From: Bacteroidaceae bacterium
Lineage (GTDB): Bacteria; Bacteroidota; Bacteroidia; Bacteroidales; Bacteroidaceae
Length of the DNA: 64,000 bases
Reading direction: 5' to 3'
Assembly (NCBI GenBank): GCA_900752815.1
Contig: CAADWS010000004.1
Coordinates: forward strand, 1-64,000
Shown here: positions 8,428 through 17,672 of the stretch, in pieces
Numbering within the stretch: the first letter of the stretch is position 1
How the letters are laid out: each line of letters starts with the position of its first letter
Made by a program: the position numbers and the translations under genes
The notes under the pieces: generated by a model
Seen by the model: the letters and a program-made list of their open reading frames with translations, nothing else
Told to the model about the DNA's origin: nothing
The model's database searches: none

Positions 8428-8931
8428 TTAGGTTTCATCCGGGATTTCCTTTCCCGTGTAAGGATTATACAGCGGTGTGTTGCCAACTGCCTCGGCGTCA
8501 ATAGCGAAACTGCCACGGCCTACGTCGTAGAAGAGTTCCAGCTTTAGTGGCGTTGAAGCGATGACTTTCTCAGCCTCGGCTTGTGACAGGCCTGAATACA
8601 TCAGGCATTTGACACGACACCGGAACATTTCCGGATTGGTTTCCGGCGTGGTAACTACATCAACGACCTCGCACACTTCATCCGTGATGGCGAAGCGGTC
8701 GGGATTGGGTGTGCCGTTCCTTCTAGAGCCGTCCGATGCGGCATGTCCGGTGATTGAATGGTTCCGCACCTTTTCGGCGGGATAGGTCTTATCGCCTTTG
8801 GCGAAATACGACTTGCCGGAGGCGACACAGGCATGATAGATTACGTCGTGGACCTTTCGTCCGTTGTCAAGTATAATTGTATAGACCGTTCCCTCCTGCA
8901 AGACAGGAACGGCATTCGGTTTATGAGACAT
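8428..8931 (-). CDS. Hypothetical protein, 167 aa
   Basis: Soluble mixed protein; the middle contains FRCRVKCLMYSGLSQAEAEKVI, which suggests a small helical motif. Sits 11 bases from the next gene upstream and 17 from the radical SAM gene. No family recognised. Confidence 0.55.
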   Translation of the reverse strand: MSHKPNAVPVLQEGTVYTIILDNGRKVHDVIYHACVASGKSYFAKGDKTYPAEKVRNHSITGHAASDGSRRNGTPNPDRFAITDEVCEVVDVVTTPETNPEMFRCRVKCLMYSGLSQAEAEKVIASTPLKLELFYDVGRGSFAIDAEAVGNTPLYNPYTGKEIPDET

Positions 8932-8942
8932 AAGATTTGTTT

Positions 8943-9206
8943 TTAGCTGTTTATGAATTTCGGTCTTGCACGCCGCATGATGTGTAGGTCATCGTAACCG
9001 ATGGCTCTCAGTTCGGAAAGCGGGTTGCGGTACTCCTTTTCATGGGCTGGCCGTGTCATGGCGATCACGCCCGCATAGTCGGCTGCGCCATGCTGGCCGA
9101 CATGCATGTAGGAGGTTATTTCACCCCGCCGTCCGCTCCACGGTATGTCCGGGAACAGGGCGATGACCTGTCCGTCGGGATAGCGTCTAAAGACCACCTT
9201 CGTCAT
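8943..9206 (-). CDS. Conserved small hypothetical protein, 87 aa
   Basis: Starts MTKVVFRRYPDGQVIALFPD and carries SYMHVGQHGAADY. I recall this pattern from small proteins widespread in Bacteroidales mobile elements, with no known function. Overlaps the next gene upstream by 20 bases. Confidence 0.6.
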   Translation of the reverse strand: MTKVVFRRYPDGQVIALFPDIPWSGRRGEITSYMHVGQHGAADYAGVIAMTRPAHEKEYRNPLSELRAIGYDDLHIMRRARPKFINS

Positions 9207-9366
9207 TTTTCCCGCAGATTTCCGTGTCGATTTCATAGTCCCCGTAATTTTTGAATTCATAGTCCACTTCGCTGATAATTTCGTCAACCTCTTCGTCCGT
9301 TATTTCATCAGCCTTCGGGTTGTCGATATCGAGCCGTACGGTCAGGTAAATGGTTCTTGTTGCCAT
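9187..9366 (-). CDS. Small acidic protein, 59 aa
   Basis: The ATG at 9366 gives MATRTIYLTVRLDID, a beta strand, followed by a very acidic helix (DEITDEEVDEIISEVD). Overlaps the following gene. No family recognised. Confidence 0.5.
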   Translation of the reverse strand: MATRTIYLTVRLDIDNPKADEITDEEVDEIISEVDYEFKNYGDYEIDTEICGKNDEGGL

Positions 9367-9400
9367 AATATCATACATTTTTTAGTGTAACAAAGCCGGC

Positions 9401-9919
9401 TTATGACGGACCGACGGTATATTTCTCTATCAGCCGCTTCCGGTACGCCTTGTCTTTTCCGGCGGCAAGGCTTGCCAGTTTGCGGATATTCCGGTTGGCT
9501 TTTTCCGCGACCTGCTCCACTGTCGGTCCGGGAGTCATGAAATCACGGCATCCGGCACCGCAATACCGCTGCTTCCCCTTGACCGTCCTGCCACAGGCCG
9601 GACACCGGCGCTTGCCGTCACGCTCCAGCACTTCCAGAATATTGGCATGAATGCCTTTCCACCATTCAATACGGTCTATGTCATAATCGTAGACGGTTAT
9701 CGTGTTCCCGAAACTGCGGGCTTCGACCTCAACGGCAATGCCCTCATTTTCAAGGTAAACCTTCAATACCGGGTCTTCGTGAGGCTCACAGTGCCTGTCA
9801 TACCAGATGATATAGGTGGGATCGTCCAGTTCGTCAGGCTCTCCCAGACAGAGTTCCGTAAGGCCGTTGTTCACGAGAATGTTGCGGATGGCGTCTTGTA
9901 AATCTTTGATACAGTCCAT
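9401..9919 (-). CDS. Hypothetical protein with zinc ribbon, 172 aa
   Basis: The N-terminal two thirds are acidic and tryptophan-containing. Near residue 105 a CPACGRTVKGKQRYCGAGC motif forms a probable zinc ribbon, followed by a basic helix (ANRNIRKLASLAAGKDKAYRK). It may bind nucleic acid through this end. Confidence 0.6.
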   Translation of the reverse strand: MDCIKDLQDAIRNILVNNGLTELCLGEPDELDDPTYIIWYDRHCEPHEDPVLKVYLENEGIAVEVEARSFGNTITVYDYDIDRIEWWKGIHANILEVLERDGKRRCPACGRTVKGKQRYCGAGCRDFMTPGPTVEQVAEKANRNIRKLASLAAGKDKAYRKRLIEKYTVGPS

Positions 9920-9951
9920 TGATATTTCGTTTTATGGTTGTTCCTCATTCG

Positions 9952-10380
9952 TCAGTTCATCTCCGAAGCGTGGCCGACGAACTGGAAGATATCGGCGTAT
10001 TGTTCGCTGTAGATATAGAATCCGTCCCGTTTTTCCCCGGTCTCCGCATCTATTCCGTCAGCAAGGAGATATTCCCCGTCATCCGTCAGGTAGACATCGG
10101 TAAGCTTGATACGGGGCGTGTCGTGCTTCCCGTACAAGGTTGTCGTGACGGGGAAGTTGTTGTCATCGAGTTCCTCCTCTTCTGTAAGGCCGAGTGATAC
10201 GCGGCCATATTGTGCCAGGAACTCCAGCATGAATTTCAGCATGGCTTGCTCGGCCTCGTGCAGCCGTCCGTCGATAAAGGCGTACTGGGTGGCGAACAGA
10301 TGCAGCTTGTCGGCGCTCATTTTGTCCGGGGCTTTGCCCGGCTCCGCATTGTCTTTCTGTATTTTATCCATATCTGTCAT
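9952..10380 (-). CDS. Hypothetical protein, 142 aa
   Basis: Two-part protein: a helix (HEAEQAMLKFMLEFLAQYG) and a beta-rich half ending in YIYSEQYADIFQFVGHA. An internal ATG at 10371 is an alternative start. No family recognised. Confidence 0.55.
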   Translation of the reverse strand: MTDMDKIQKDNAEPGKAPDKMSADKLHLFATQYAFIDGRLHEAEQAMLKFMLEFLAQYGRVSLGLTEEEELDDNNFPVTTTLYGKHDTPRIKLTDVYLTDDGEYLLADGIDAETGEKRDGFYIYSEQYADIFQFVGHASEMN

Positions 10381-10390
10381 ATTGTTGGTT

Positions 10391-10711
10391 TCATGTTTCC
10401 AGCGGGGTGAAGGAGACGGTCAGTATCACTTTCTCGTCACCCAGGTTGAACACTTTCAGGCAGTCGTTACTGATAGTCCTTTTCAGGATGTCTCCCCGGT
10501 ATCGGGAATTGCGTACCTTGAAGGTAAAATCATCAATGAACGAGCTGATGCAATGAAGCACGTGGTCGAATTCTTCCTTACCATACCGTTCCATTTCAGG
10601 GAAGATGCCTTTCAGATGCGCCCGCAGGCTCAATATGTAGTTCGGGGTCTTGCCCGTGATTTTTCCCGAGTATGTGATTTTGTATTTCCTGTCCATGATA
10701 TGCCGTTCCAT
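10391..10711 (-). CDS. Hypothetical protein, 106 aa
   Basis: Small basic protein (MDRKYKITYSGKITGKTPNY near the start). The ATG at 10711 abuts the stop of the previous gene; an internal start at 10696 is possible. No family recognised. Confidence 0.55.
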   Translation of the reverse strand: MERHIMDRKYKITYSGKITGKTPNYILSLRAHLKGIFPEMERYGKEEFDHVLHCISSFIDDFTFKVRNSRYRGDILKRTISNDCLKVFNLGDEKVILTVSFTPLET

Positions 10712-11062
10712 TTAATCGTTACTGTCATACCAGCCCTCGATCTCATCGAAATAGCCGTTCGAGTCCCATTCTTCCAGCAAGGTGGTCGGGTACGTCCATT
10801 CAAGGCTGTAAAACAGATCCTGGCACACCTCTTCATTACCCTTGCACAGGGCGAGCAGTGAGTTATGCGTGAAACAGCCGTCACTGCTCTCCGACACACG
10901 CCAGTCCTCACGGTCTTCTGCCGCGTATTCAGGTACATAGCACACTTCATCGGGGCGGTTGAGAAAGGCATCCTCGTTCTTGTAGATGTTTCCTTCCCCT
11001 CCGTATTCCAGTTCATAGAACACACCTTCCGGCGTTTCTATCCTGTTGCCAATCTCTATCAT
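10712..11062 (-). CDS. Hypothetical acidic protein, 116 aa
   Basis: Start MIEIGNRIETPEGVFYEL at 11062, overlapping the upstream stop as ATGA. Acidic with a tryptophan-rich C-terminus (LEEWDSNGYFDEIEGWYD). Function unknown. Confidence 0.6.
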   Translation of the reverse strand: MIEIGNRIETPEGVFYELEYGGEGNIYKNEDAFLNRPDEVCYVPEYAAEDREDWRVSESSDGCFTHNSLLALCKGNEEVCQDLFYSLEWTYPTTLLEEWDSNGYFDEIEGWYDSND

Positions 11063-11730
11063 AGCGTTACCGTTTCGTGGGTATATATAATCACCATCCG
11101 GGAGGAGAGCACCTTGTCGCGTACCGTGGGGTTGGCGATTGCCCAATCGGAATGGAAATGCATGTCCGGAATGGATGCGGTGTCCACAATATCGCCCCCG
11201 TTTTCCAGATGGAGATAATCCGGCTGATACAGGTCGCAAAGGAATTTGCCGTCCGTATCGCTGATGGCGTATATCTTGCCGTCGAGTGCGGCCGTCATCT
11301 CCTCCTCGCTGCGGTAGACCAACAGGTATTTACAGCCGGTCTTCATCTCTTCCGCAATCCGCTTATGCAGTTCTTCAGGAGATAATTCACGCAGTCTTGA
11401 CACGACCGCCCCGATACTTTCCACGGCATCGTAGCTGTCCAAGACATCATGGCAGGTCGTTTCAAACTCCTCTTTCGGACGACCCGCAAAATTGATGGTA
11501 CGGACTTCCTGCCCGTGCCCGCCGAGCAGGTAAAAGGGCGTACCGTTCCATTGTTCCTTTCTGACAGAGAGCGGCCGGGAGCATTCCCGTGTCTGCCGGT
11601 TCACAACGGCATACAGTTCCAGACTTTCCCCGCATTCCATACGCAGGATATGCCGGGCGAACTCCGTAAATGTCATGATTTTGATTCCTTCCCCGTTCGC
11701 CGTGAAGAAATCCTGTCTTGTCTGTTTCAT
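11059..11730 (-). CDS. Hypothetical protein, 223 aa
   Basis: First gene after the terminator at 11795-11830, so probably the head of a new transcription unit running down to about 1750. Soluble alpha/beta; a central helix reads LSPEELHKRIAEEMKTG. An upstream CTACTCTT element resembles the one before the phage late genes. No family recognised. Confidence 0.6.
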   Translation of the reverse strand: MKQTRQDFFTANGEGIKIMTFTEFARHILRMECGESLELYAVVNRQTRECSRPLSVRKEQWNGTPFYLLGGHGQEVRTINFAGRPKEEFETTCHDVLDSYDAVESIGAVVSRLRELSPEELHKRIAEEMKTGCKYLLVYRSEEEMTAALDGKIYAISDTDGKFLCDLYQPDYLHLENGGDIVDTASIPDMHFHSDWAIANPTVRDKVLSSRMVIIYTHETVTL

Positions 11731-11744
11731 AAATCCGTTTTTTT

Positions 11745-11774
11745 AAGAGTAGGTAATCGTTTTGTATAAGGGGT
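11745..11774 (-). promoter_or_regulatory. Possible promoter with CTACTCTT element
   Basis: On the minus strand ACCCCTT (from 11774) is followed 22 bases later by CTACTCTT (11752-11745), 14 bases before the ATG at 11730. The arrangement resembles the two-part element ahead of three phage late genes in this window. Confidence 0.35.
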
Positions 11775-11794
11775 GGAATACTCACCTCGTTTTG

Positions 11795-11830
11795 AAAAAA
11801 AAGACCGCCGCAGCCGTAGCCGCGACGGCC
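11795..11830 (-). terminator. Rho-independent terminator
   Basis: On the minus strand CCGTCGCGGC pairs with GCTGCGGCGG (10 pairs, two of them G-U) around a 4-base loop. A run of eight T residues follows directly after GTC. It closes the transcription unit that ends with the DpnD/PcfM-like gene. Confidence 0.75.
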
Positions 11831-11870
11831 CGTCATCATTATGGCATGTGATGAACAGGTTCTATTTTCG

Positions 11871-12743
11871 TTATTCGGCCTCGTAGTACGGTACGCCGTG
11901 CCTTACCACTGCTTTTTCCATTTCTTCCCACCAGATTTCACTATGGCGGTCATTGTCAAAATCTATGGGCTTTCTTTTACCGAGCCGCAGCCGGTCCCGT
12001 GTCTCCATTTCCGTTTCGTACACAATCTGTTCCATTTCTTCGTCCGTAACATGGTAGGTATCGAACGGCTCCGGCAGAGATTCCAACTCCCTGCGTGACA
12101 GCTCGGATTGCCCGCAGGTGAAAACCTTGTCATAGAAAGCGTCATCTTTCGGCGGCAGTTCGGGTTCCTGTTCCGGCAGCACATCCAAATAATCCGACTC
12201 GTACAGGTAGTTTTCGTCGCGCCCCTTCGTCTGCCGGTTGTTCTTGAACTCTTCCAGATCACTTTCCGTCAGGCGGAATTCCTTCTTCTTACGCCGCAGG
12301 TACTCCATCATGTTTTCGAGGGAGGAGAACGGGGCTATGAGCTCCATGGAAGAACGGTTGTGCCAGGCATCGCTCCGGTACAGCAGGTAGACCTGCGGGC
12401 GGTTCCGGGCCGCCTCCTTACGGTATTCGCCGAACTCATACAGGGCGTTGTCGAAACTTCCGAATGCCAGCCGGACTTTGTCTTCGACGGATATGGACTC
12501 CCGGCATTCCTCGAAACGGCGTTGCACGTATCCGATGAAATCCACGTCTTCCAGAGTCTCCATGACCGTGCTGTCATCAGTCGAGAGCGCGATGTCAGCT
12601 CCTGCGAAATTGTCGGCTGACAGCACGTGTTTCTCTTCATTGTATTCGTCTTCCGCCCTGCAGACGGCCAGACCGGGCGTTTCTGCCTCGATCTCCACGA
12701 CCTTACGGAGCGTCTCTTCGATAGCTATCCGGTATTTTTTCAT
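11871..12743 (-). CDS. DpnD/PcfM-like N-terminal domain protein, 290 aa
   Basis: The first 50 residues (KYRIAIEETLRKVVEIEAE, then VLSADNFAGADIAL) match the DpnD/PcfM pattern of a strand, a VEVEA-like strand, a helix and LxxxDF. The remaining 240 residues are charged and helical, rich in acidic residues. The family is known from restriction and conjugative loci but has no assigned biochemistry. ATG overlaps the upstream stop as ATGA. Confidence 0.65.
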   Translation of the reverse strand: MKKYRIAIEETLRKVVEIEAETPGLAVCRAEDEYNEEKHVLSADNFAGADIALSTDDSTVMETLEDVDFIGYVQRRFEECRESISVEDKVRLAFGSFDNALYEFGEYRKEAARNRPQVYLLYRSDAWHNRSSMELIAPFSSLENMMEYLRRKKKEFRLTESDLEEFKNNRQTKGRDENYLYESDYLDVLPEQEPELPPKDDAFYDKVFTCGQSELSRRELESLPEPFDTYHVTDEEMEQIVYETEMETRDRLRLGKRKPIDFDNDRHSEIWWEEMEKAVVRHGVPYYEAE

Positions 12744-14644
12744 TGTATGATGTTTATTTGTTTCAGTTCACGTTTGTAGTTTCTCAATGACGGCTTGTGC
12801 CCTTTCTCCCTTACGATCTGGCGCATCTGTGCAAAGGTGTATGCCTTCTCCATGTCCAGGCCGTAGTCCGTGGCGAATGCCGTCATTCCGATATAGCAGA
12901 AGCCGAACTTCCGGTGCAGCATGTCGGCCGTATAAGGAGTCATGTCTTCCGCCAAGGTTACGGGGACAGCCATTCCCCGGATCTTGAACTTCAAGCCCTC
13001 GATAAGGGTCCCGCAGTTGTCGCTGTGGTAGGTCAGGTCCCTGCGGCGGGCGCAGTAACCGATGGTCTCACCCATGAAGGTGTTGCGGAAGATTTCCGTA
13101 CGGTTCAGGTCCTTCAACTTCTCGACACCGTAATAGCAGACCGCCTGTACGGCTTTCAACGCTTTGTCCACACGGGGTTTGACAAAGCGGGGGTCGTTTT
13201 CCGCCACGATCTTTTCCAGCCACGTGCGGTGGAAGGTTCCGACAGGCACGTCGAACACCTTCTCCGGCGTGCAGTATTTTGAATCCGACCGCGTCATCAT
13301 CAGATGTGCCGAGGACGGCTCGTATTGTTCTTTCAGGTAAAAGGCCAGACAGGTATTGCCGACTTTGCAGTAAGTATAGTCGTCACGGCTGTTTTTCAGC
13401 GACAGCATCGTGGTTTCCCCGCCGTAGAACTTCTCGGGCAGTCCGGTCTGTCGGCAGAACTCCGTGAGGAAATGTCCGGGGATGGCATGTGCATAACTGC
13501 GCTCCTGGTAGCACTCCTTCGCCATTTGCGGAGTGATGAACCGTTTGGCAAAGTCACAGATATGGTAATGACCGTAATCATACGCCGCCTGCGTGTTCGC
13601 GGAGCTCTGGAACTTTTTGGGCATCTGGCGGAACCAGCGGAAACTCGTCCCGTGCTCCATGCAGTAGTCGACAAATTCCCGCGTCCATACATTTTCAGGA
13701 AATTCGGGACAGTTGCCGTTTCTTCGGATGAATGCCTTGCACACTTCCACCGTGAGCAGGGATTGTTCAGTTTCCTCGTCGATATAGCAGTTCGTCTCCC
13801 GTTTGCTGTTATCGATGGCAATGACCAGTCTTTCCGGTGTCTTGAACCGCTTCGGCAACTCCCCGAACATGTAAGGGTGTTTCTCCATCAGCCGGTCCGC
13901 CAGCATGTCGTCCAGATATACCGACAACGGCTTGAAAAACTGGGGGTCTGTGATGAAGTTTTTTCCTTCGGTCGAACAGACAGCCGCATGGAGAATCTCA
14001 TAGGAATAGAACCGGGCGGGAACAAGCGAGAGGTCATGTTCCGCCATCTTGCGGTAGTATGCCGCAGTCTTGAAACGGGACGGCACGACGGCATCGGTAA
14101 CCGTGCTCAATATTTTCATCCCGTCGAGCATCCCGTAATAGAACTCTTGAGTCTTTACCTCAACGGGGACATATCCGAGGATAAGCCCCGTTTTCATGAC
14201 GGCGTCTGTCCTGCTGTCCGTGTAATACGGGTCGTAAATATAGCTGCGCAAGGCCAGGTATGCCAGTTGCGCATCCCAAAGGCGTTCAGGTATGAAGGCG
14301 AGAATGTCGAAATCCCCGCGTCCGTTTCGGATGACCGCTTCTGCCATTTCTCGGGTAACCATTGCTTCGGGAACGGCCGTGATATTCTTCGGTTTTTTGC
14401 GCATGGCGTAGTCACAGACTGCTCCCGAACGGTACGCCTCCGGAATATTGCGCAGCTCGAAGCTGTGCCAGCTCTCCGTGCTGCCCGCGATGATTCGTTC
14501 TATACGTCCGGGTGTGAGGAAACGTCCCGGAATATGGCTCAGCACCTCTATTTCCTTGCTTTCGACGGCTGCTTCCACGATCTCTTCCGTGAACAGGTGT
14601 TCCGGCAGCCATTCTATGGCCGATACGATGTTATTGTGCCGCAT
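12740..14644 (-). CDS. Large helical-repeat protein, 634 aa
   Basis: The largest protein of the minus-strand block. About 25-residue units recur, with hydrophobic-Pro followed by F-x-T and a helix: WLPEHLFTEEIVEAAV, HIPGRFLTPGRIERII, AVPEAMVTREMAEAVI, FIPERLWDAQLAYLAL, FVARFYSYEILHAAV-like, ELPKRFKTPERLVIAI, RFITPQMAKECY. This looks like a solenoid of short helices used for binding. No enzyme motif is seen. Overlaps both neighbours by a few bases. Confidence 0.65.
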   Translation of the reverse strand: MRHNNIVSAIEWLPEHLFTEEIVEAAVESKEIEVLSHIPGRFLTPGRIERIIAGSTESWHSFELRNIPEAYRSGAVCDYAMRKKPKNITAVPEAMVTREMAEAVIRNGRGDFDILAFIPERLWDAQLAYLALRSYIYDPYYTDSRTDAVMKTGLILGYVPVEVKTQEFYYGMLDGMKILSTVTDAVVPSRFKTAAYYRKMAEHDLSLVPARFYSYEILHAAVCSTEGKNFITDPQFFKPLSVYLDDMLADRLMEKHPYMFGELPKRFKTPERLVIAIDNSKRETNCYIDEETEQSLLTVEVCKAFIRRNGNCPEFPENVWTREFVDYCMEHGTSFRWFRQMPKKFQSSANTQAAYDYGHYHICDFAKRFITPQMAKECYQERSYAHAIPGHFLTEFCRQTGLPEKFYGGETTMLSLKNSRDDYTYCKVGNTCLAFYLKEQYEPSSAHLMMTRSDSKYCTPEKVFDVPVGTFHRTWLEKIVAENDPRFVKPRVDKALKAVQAVCYYGVEKLKDLNRTEIFRNTFMGETIGYCARRRDLTYHSDNCGTLIEGLKFKIRGMAVPVTLAEDMTPYTADMLHRKFGFCYIGMTAFATDYGLDMEKAYTFAQMRQIVREKGHKPSLRNYKRELKQINIIQ

Positions 14645-15221
14645 ACAGTTTCTTTTTAAGGTTGGACGAACGGACGATTCTCACAAGGCGGCACCCCCGG
14701 TAGACATAGAGTATCCTGGATTCCCGTTCGGCGAGTTCCTCAAGTCCCTGCCAGTGCTGCGGTGTATTTATCTTTTCGAGTCGGACATGGTTGTTCACAT
14801 ATACCGTGATCGGTTTCATGCTGTCATGGGAGGGCGTATCTTCGACGAAGAGCGGCTGTTCACAGTATTCTCCCTTGTCCATGACATGCCATCTGCCGTT
14901 ATCGAACAGGAGGCACGTGTCCTCCATGCGGCCGAAAATGTCTGCGTTGTCCGCGATGCGTGATGCGGATTGCCGCGGTGTTTCCCGTCCGTCACGGATC
15001 TTTGAAAAACAGTGGACGGTATCGCCGGTTCCTGTCCATTTTCCATAGGGTGACGGTCCCAGTTTTTGTATGTCGCCCAGCGACAGCAGGGCATCTACCC
15101 GTCTGTCATTGGGATAGAACACCCGGAGTTTCCTCACAAGGTCTTTTGAAAGCGTCTCATGGAGCGCCTTGATGTGCCGGACACTGCCGTCCGGCAACAG
15201 TTTTCCGATTTGTATGCTCAT
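14631..15221 (-). CDS. Hypothetical protein, 196 aa
   Basis: Soluble alpha/beta protein, starting MSIQIGKLLPDGSVRHIKAL, with a basic C-terminus. Head of a run with the solenoid gene, which it overlaps by 14 bases. No family recognised. Confidence 0.55.
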   Translation of the reverse strand: MSIQIGKLLPDGSVRHIKALHETLSKDLVRKLRVFYPNDRRVDALLSLGDIQKLGPSPYGKWTGTGDTVHCFSKIRDGRETPRQSASRIADNADIFGRMEDTCLLFDNGRWHVMDKGEYCEQPLFVEDTPSHDSMKPITVYVNNHVRLEKINTPQHWQGLEELAERESRILYVYRGCRLVRIVRSSNLKKKLYAAQ

Positions 15222-15351
15222 AATAGTGCTATCTCTTGTTGTTGAAGTATAGCCGGGTCGTCCTTCTTTCGATTGACAGTCCGGCTTGAAAATTATGATT
15301 TACAGAAGTCTTCGGACTGGTATCCGGCCATGTCCGGTACGGAACCGCGTG
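15222..15351. other. Short intergenic region
   Basis: Holds one imperfect inverted repeat (AGCCGG near 15250 with CCGGCT near 15284). No clear promoter, and no copy of the 24-position RNA box found near the reverse transcriptase. Confidence 0.35.
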
Positions 15352-16020
15352 TCATTCCGTCCTGTCGTCTTCCCGTCTTTTCATTTTCAGTTCCCTGCCG
15401 GTTGCCGTGCGGCAGAGCGGCAGTTTCCCGGAAGCGGTTTGCTTGCATCCCTCGACGAGCCGTCCTTCAGACACCATTTTCCCGTACATTTCCCTGATAT
15501 AACGGTATGCCGGGGAGGTGTTCGAATAAACGGACTTCCCACGGAGTGTCTTGACACGCAGCTTTTCGACGAGTATTTCCAGCACCTGCTCCCGGCTCTT
15601 GTACAGGTTCCGGCGCTTGGTGCGGAAGGCGTCGAGAAAGACACCCCCGATAGTCATGTCATGAGTCTTGTGGTAATACGCGAGTTCTTCCTCCTCCGTC
15701 AGGTCGAGAATCTCGCCGTAAGTGTCAGTACGTAGGTACCGGAAGGTCGTTCCTTGTGCCAGAATCTTCTCGATAAGCTCCATGTGCTCTTTAAGAACAG
15801 GGCCCGATAACGATTGGGGATGACAGTACAGGCATGTCTTTCCGAGATACACCTCGGGACAACCGTCTTTGTATTTGTTTTCCTTGATGCTGAACCCTGT
15901 TTCCGTGAAAAGGCGCTTTACCTCGTCGAAGAAGCGTCCGGCTTTCTCTTCCGGCATGCGACCGCCGTCATAGCCGGACTCGACGCGGAAGTATGTGTCG
16001 ATATATATCGGTGTGTCCAT
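15352..16020 (-). CDS. Hypothetical protein, 222 aa
   Basis: Contains a CLYCHPQSLSGP segment and a basic C-terminal region (RELKMKRREDDR). The middle (YLRTDTYGEILDLTEEEE) is conserved-looking but not one I recognise. Lies downstream of the integrase gene. Confidence 0.55.
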   Translation of the reverse strand: MDTPIYIDTYFRVESGYDGGRMPEEKAGRFFDEVKRLFTETGFSIKENKYKDGCPEVYLGKTCLYCHPQSLSGPVLKEHMELIEKILAQGTTFRYLRTDTYGEILDLTEEEELAYYHKTHDMTIGGVFLDAFRTKRRNLYKSREQVLEILVEKLRVKTLRGKSVYSNTSPAYRYIREMYGKMVSEGRLVEGCKQTASGKLPLCRTATGRELKMKRREDDRTE

Positions 16021-16101
16021 TTACAGTTCTGATTTTGATATGTTATATAAAGCATAGCCCGGAACCTCCCGCTCGGGTTCCGGGCATCGTTGAAAATATT
16101 C

Positions 16102-16692
16102 TCATAGACGTATGGAATCGAACACTTTGTCGATGTCCTCCTGCGCCAGCCCGATGTAGCGCCGGGTGGTTTCCAGGTTGGAATGGCGGAATATCTGGTT
16201 GAGCAGGATCAGGCCCTCGGCCGAGCGTCCCATCAGCTCGTAGACATAGCGCCCGAAAGTCTTGCGGAAGGTATGTGTGGAGAATGCCCTGATCGGCAGC
16301 CTGTACCTTACCTTGAATACCTTGAGCAGCCTGTTGATGTATTCCAGCGAGTAAGGTTTCCCGGTACGCGGGCTGAGAAAGATGTACTGTTCGGGGGCGG
16401 GTTGTCCGAGCATCTCGTACAGGAAACGGTTCTTCTCCTGCACGTCCCTGTTGAACTTGATCAGGCGGTTTTTCTTTGTTTTCTGCTCGATGCGGGTCAT
16501 GGTGCTTTTTCCTAAGATGTCTTTCCAGCGCAGGGTCCTCACGTCGGAGGCCCTGCATGCCGTGCAGAACGACAGCCAGCAGTAGGTCTCCCACAGGTAC
16601 TCGCCGTCCTTCTCAAGCCCGCGGACCAGCCTGTTATATTCCGCTATGGGCAGGTAGTCGGCTGTCGTCAGTTGTCCCTTGATTCTTGTCAC
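16102..16692 (-). CDS. Tyrosine recombinase, catalytic domain only, 196 aa
   Basis: Carries the tyrosine recombinase residues in order: R47 (CRASDVRTLRW), H140-x-x-R143 (STHTFRKTFG), H170 (FRHSNLETT) and nucleophile Y179 (TRRYIG). The N-terminal arm- and core-binding domains of full phage or ICE integrases (350-430 aa) are almost absent, so this is a minimal catalytic enzyme. Such short forms act in DNA inversion or dimer resolution as well as integration. No obvious att site or invertible repeat is adjacent. Confidence 0.8.
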   Translation of the reverse strand: MTRIKGQLTTADYLPIAEYNRLVRGLEKDGEYLWETYCWLSFCTACRASDVRTLRWKDILGKSTMTRIEQKTKKNRLIKFNRDVQEKNRFLYEMLGQPAPEQYIFLSPRTGKPYSLEYINRLLKVFKVRYRLPIRAFSTHTFRKTFGRYVYELMGRSAEGLILLNQIFRHSNLETTRRYIGLAQEDIDKVFDSIRL

Positions 16693-16703
16693 GTGGCAGC
16701 CTT

Positions 16704-17603
16704 TTAAGATTCCGGCAACCCTTCCGAGAGCATCAGCTCGGCCAGCGCCCCGTTCTGGGGAATCATGGCCGGAATGTCCGTACGTCCGGGCTTGTAGATT
16801 TCGGTTGCCACGTTATAGATATCCCACGCCGTGAGCGTCTTCTTCTCTTCGGTGAGTTTGAGCAGGTCCTCGGTGAAGATGGAAATCTGGGACTGGTTCA
16901 GGGGATAGGTCTCCACCTTGGACGAAAGACGCTTGTCGGAACTGTCATGCGATACGCGCAATGCTGTCAGCAATCCGATGTAGGCGTACATCTCCACCGG
17001 GGTAATTACTTTCGCTTTCAGGCGGCGGATGCGTTCCCTGTCCTCGTTCATCTGTACCTCGAAGTTCGAGAGCCACTCGTCTACACGACCGAAAAGCTCT
17101 TCGGTGGTGACTTTGTCTTTCCCGTAGTTCGACACACTGCGTTCGGGGGAGAGGATGCACTGGTTGTGGCACACCCTGACGCACGGGCCGATGGCCGCCT
17201 GGATGCCGTCCTGATGGAAGGCGATGACAAGCGTCGTGGTCAGCTCGTCCGTTTCCCATTCCTTAATGCGGATGGTCGTATAAACGCGGCGCAGGATATG
17301 CGCCTCGACGGCCATCGCCCCGTACTTTTGTTCCACCTGGGGCAGGACGACCACGCCGGGCTGTGCCTTGTTCTTGTTCTGGGCGGCGAAGATTTCCTCC
17401 ACCTCGTAATTCAGGTTGTGTTTCTGGCAGATGTCCGCCATGCGCTCTATCACCTCGTAATGGTAGATTCCCTTGAGCGGGTTGCCATAGATGTCATTTT
17501 CCTTGTGTGTGCGCCGGAGCGTGTCGAGCGTCATCACCTCGACGTTGTTGTTCTGGAAATCGAACTGCACGGGGGCGGCCGTTGTTGCTAATGCTGTTGC
17601 CAT
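16704..17603 (-). CDS. DUF932-like protein, 299 aa
   Basis: Resembles phage and plasmid DUF932-type proteins: an N-terminal ligand-like domain, then LVIAFHQDGIQAAIG followed by VRVCHNQCIL, and helices to the C-terminus. Function unknown, although the family is strongly tied to mobile elements. Sits 11 bases upstream of the recombinase gene. Confidence 0.5.
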   Translation of the reverse strand: MATALATTAAPVQFDFQNNNVEVMTLDTLRRTHKENDIYGNPLKGIYHYEVIERMADICQKHNLNYEVEEIFAAQNKNKAQPGVVVLPQVEQKYGAMAVEAHILRRVYTTIRIKEWETDELTTTLVIAFHQDGIQAAIGPCVRVCHNQCILSPERSVSNYGKDKVTTEELFGRVDEWLSNFEVQMNEDRERIRRLKAKVITPVEMYAYIGLLTALRVSHDSSDKRLSSKVETYPLNQSQISIFTEDLLKLTEEKKTLTAWDIYNVATEIYKPGRTDIPAMIPQNGALAELMLSEGLPES

Positions 17604-17672
17604 AATGATTGATATTAAAAAAGTTATACAATAAGAAAGGCGGTGAACCGTTGTCCATCGCCTTTCCGGAAT

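Noticed and set aside
15222..15351. Another RNA unit between 15.2 and 15.35 kb
   Set aside because: An inverted repeat followed by TTGAAA is present, but the 24-position box is absent.
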